Below are positions 49,435-50,230 of a stretch of 50,230 nucleotides of DNA, piece by piece. A program made the position numbers and the translations under genes. Below the pieces are notes generated by a model. It was not told where the DNA came from. It saw nothing but the letters and a program-made list of their open reading frames with translations, and made no database searches. The DNA is from an uncultured Campylobacter sp. (GTDB lineage Bacteria; Campylobacterota; Campylobacteria; Campylobacterales; Campylobacteraceae): NCBI RefSeq assembly GCF_938030685.1, contig NZ_CALHHX010000214.1, positions 1 through 50,230 of the forward strand, read 5' to 3'. Position 1 is the first letter of the stretch; each line of letters opens with the position of its first letter.

Positions 49435-49681
49435 CAGCCGTAAAGTATGCTAGCACTAAAGCTCCAGCAATCGGAACGACAAGGGTAACAAATCTATTAT
49501 TTACGTTAGAAGTCAAGCCTTCTAAAAATGCCTTTGCAACGCAAAACACTATAAAAGCAGGAATGGAAGCTATAACGGCATTAAAACCACCCAAAATGGC
49601 TATGACGCCAAAAACGATAACCGCAGCTGCAAGCCCATCAAAAGCACCGCTACCGGCAAGGAAGCCTAGGAAAAAATTCAT
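49421..49681 (-). CDS. Small membrane protein of unknown function
   Basis: This 86-residue protein is almost entirely hydrophobic, with about three membrane segments: AAAVIVFGVIAILGGFNAV, IASIPAFIVFCVAKAFL and FVTLVVPIAGALVLAYF. No family is recognised. Its end overlaps the peptidoglycan-binding-like gene, so translation may be coupled. It is separated by a hairpin from the zinc-ribbon gene upstream. Confidence 0.65.
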   Translation of the reverse strand: MNFFLGFLAGSGAFDGLAAAVIVFGVIAILGGFNAVIASIPAFIVFCVAKAFLEGLTSNVNNRFVTLVVPIAGALVLAYFTADACS

Positions 49682-49707
49682 AATCTATCTTTTAAAATTT
49701 AAGTAAT

Positions 49708-49744
49708 GTAATTCTCCAAAATTTAAATTTAATCGGAGAATTAC
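49708..49744 (-). terminator. Ten-base-pair hairpin between two small minus-strand genes
   Basis: GTAATTCTCC pairs perfectly with GGAGAATTAC across a 17-base AT-rich loop. On the minus strand it is followed by moderately T-rich sequence. It may terminate or stabilise the upstream message. Confidence 0.45.
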
Positions 49745-49752
49745 AAAATTTC

Positions 49753-49771
49753 TCCGCCAGTGAACGGCGGA
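49753..49771 (-). terminator. Probable terminator after the zinc-ribbon membrane gene
   Basis: On the minus strand, TCCGCC and GGCGGA form a six-base stem with a seven-base loop starting 8 bases after the stop codon, followed by GAAATTTTGT. This is a short but plausible intrinsic terminator. Confidence 0.5.
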
Positions 49772-49778
49772 ATATAGA

Positions 49779-50075
49779 CTATTTAACGTGCTTCATAGTC
49801 CTATGAAATCGCGGACTGTGATCTCGCGCCATAAAAAAAGAACTAATTACGCCTATAACTCCTACAGCTATAACAATGTAAAATACGGTATCACTATTCT
49901 TAGTAAGAGCTCCCGCAAACCAAAGCCAAACTATAGAAATGAGAAGCGTCTTTATCCAAGGTCTGCTATAAGAGATCTCCGCCTGGCACCCACTGCATAC
50001 GATTGCTCCGTATTTGATGTCGTCTTTGCCACAAAATGGGCACATTAAATGATCCGGATGTTCATTCTCTGCCAT
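49779..50075 (-). CDS. Zinc-ribbon membrane protein of unknown function
   Basis: This 98-residue protein begins MAENEHPDHLMCPFCGKDD and has a second pair CSGC, so a four-cysteine zinc ribbon covers about residues 12-32. Two hydrophobic helices follow, LLISIVWLWFAGAL and FYIVIAVGVIGVISSFF, then a basic tail ending RFHRTMKHVK. An AAAGGAG site precedes the ATG. The layout resembles the zinc-ribbon membrane protein at 21565, although the sequences differ. Function unknown. Confidence 0.7.
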   Translation of the reverse strand: MAENEHPDHLMCPFCGKDDIKYGAIVCSGCQAEISYSRPWIKTLLISIVWLWFAGALTKNSDTVFYIVIAVGVIGVISSFFMARDHSPRFHRTMKHVK

Positions 50076-50185
50076 AATTTCTCCTTTGAAAAAATATAGG
50101 TGGAATTATATATAAGAGCGGGCTTAAATTTTAAAATTTAGAGTTTAAAATAGGGGGAATTTTAGCGGCTTTGTACCGCTAAAAT

Positions 50186-50230
50186 TTAAAGATTTTCGAA
50201 TGGATTTACGACCACGTCTTTGCGATCGAC
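50186..50230 (-). CDS. C-terminal end of a gene that continues beyond the window
   Basis: On the minus strand the last 15 codons read VDRKDVVVNPFENL and a TAA. The frame is open to the window edge and the sequence is protein-like, so this is probably the end of a larger gene. Too little is visible to name it. Confidence 0.45.
   Translation of the reverse strand, partial: VDRKDVVVNPFENL

Noticed and set aside
49421..49681. Phage holin
   Set aside because: Small hydrophobic protein beside a peptidoglycan-binding-like protein, but no phage structural or lysis enzyme genes are nearby.

Overview
The window looks like a chromosomal segment of a Campylobacter species, probably a relatively GC-rich oral one such as C. 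gracilis (inference). Two gene orders point there from remembered C. jejuni maps: glmU-coaBC-uppS-prepilin peptidase-lptG-truA, and folP-holB'-hobA-lysC-rppH facing hemW-tatB-tatC-queA. HobA is also specific to this group. The DNA is of moderate GC but full of the words AAATTT and TTTTAAAA, both between and inside genes. No tRNA, rRNA, CRISPR array, insertion sequence or prophage was seen.

Bases 1-17934 are all minus strand. In transcription order they hold an EamA exporter, macA-macB-outer membrane lipoprotein (a tripartite efflux pump) with a small secreted protein, the classical rpmH-rnpA-yidD-yidC-jag-mnmE block, and then a surface-glycan cluster: lipid A acyltransferase, ELM1-like protein, glycosyltransferase, a 59-residue membrane protein, polysaccharide deacetylase, second glycosyltransferase, an AT-rich O-antigen ligase and the start of another gene. 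Most junctions are 4-base overlaps, so long polycistronic messages are likely.

Bases 18085-36102 are all plus strand. They hold glmU-coaBC-uppS (cell wall precursors and CoA), a zinc-ribbon membrane protein, prepilin peptidase, lptG-like permease, truA, a TAXI-type TRAP transporter, a TonB-dependent siderophore receptor overlapping a periplasmic-type esterase, an lrgA-lrgB-cytidylate-kinase-like operon and a multi-zinc-ribbon protein.

Bases 36119-38930 are an accessory patch: a RelE/ParE-RelB-like toxin-antitoxin pair whose toxin is frameshifted in a homopolymer, an A8G8 tract, a DUF2314-ankyrin gene cut by one in-frame TAG, and a divergent gene of unknown function. Bases 39595-48860 return to conserved housekeeping genes (folP, holB', hobA, lysC, rppH; hemW, tatB, tatC, queA) and end with a degenerate sensor-kinase-like protein and an orphan ORF. 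Bases 49186-50230 hold small membrane, zinc-ribbon and peptidoglycan-binding-like proteins.

The most striking cross-cutting signal is that several well-conserved proteins (MnmE, TruA, TatB, an ELM1-like protein, a glycosyltransferase and a zinc-ribbon protein) carry long Ala/Asn/Ser-rich inserts or extensions. In two of them the DNA still shows 27-base or 30-base tandem repeats, which suggests how the inserts arose. Other notable points are an rnpA frame that continues upstream of its first ordinary start codon into rpmH, and broken genes in the toxin and DUF2314-ankyrin loci.
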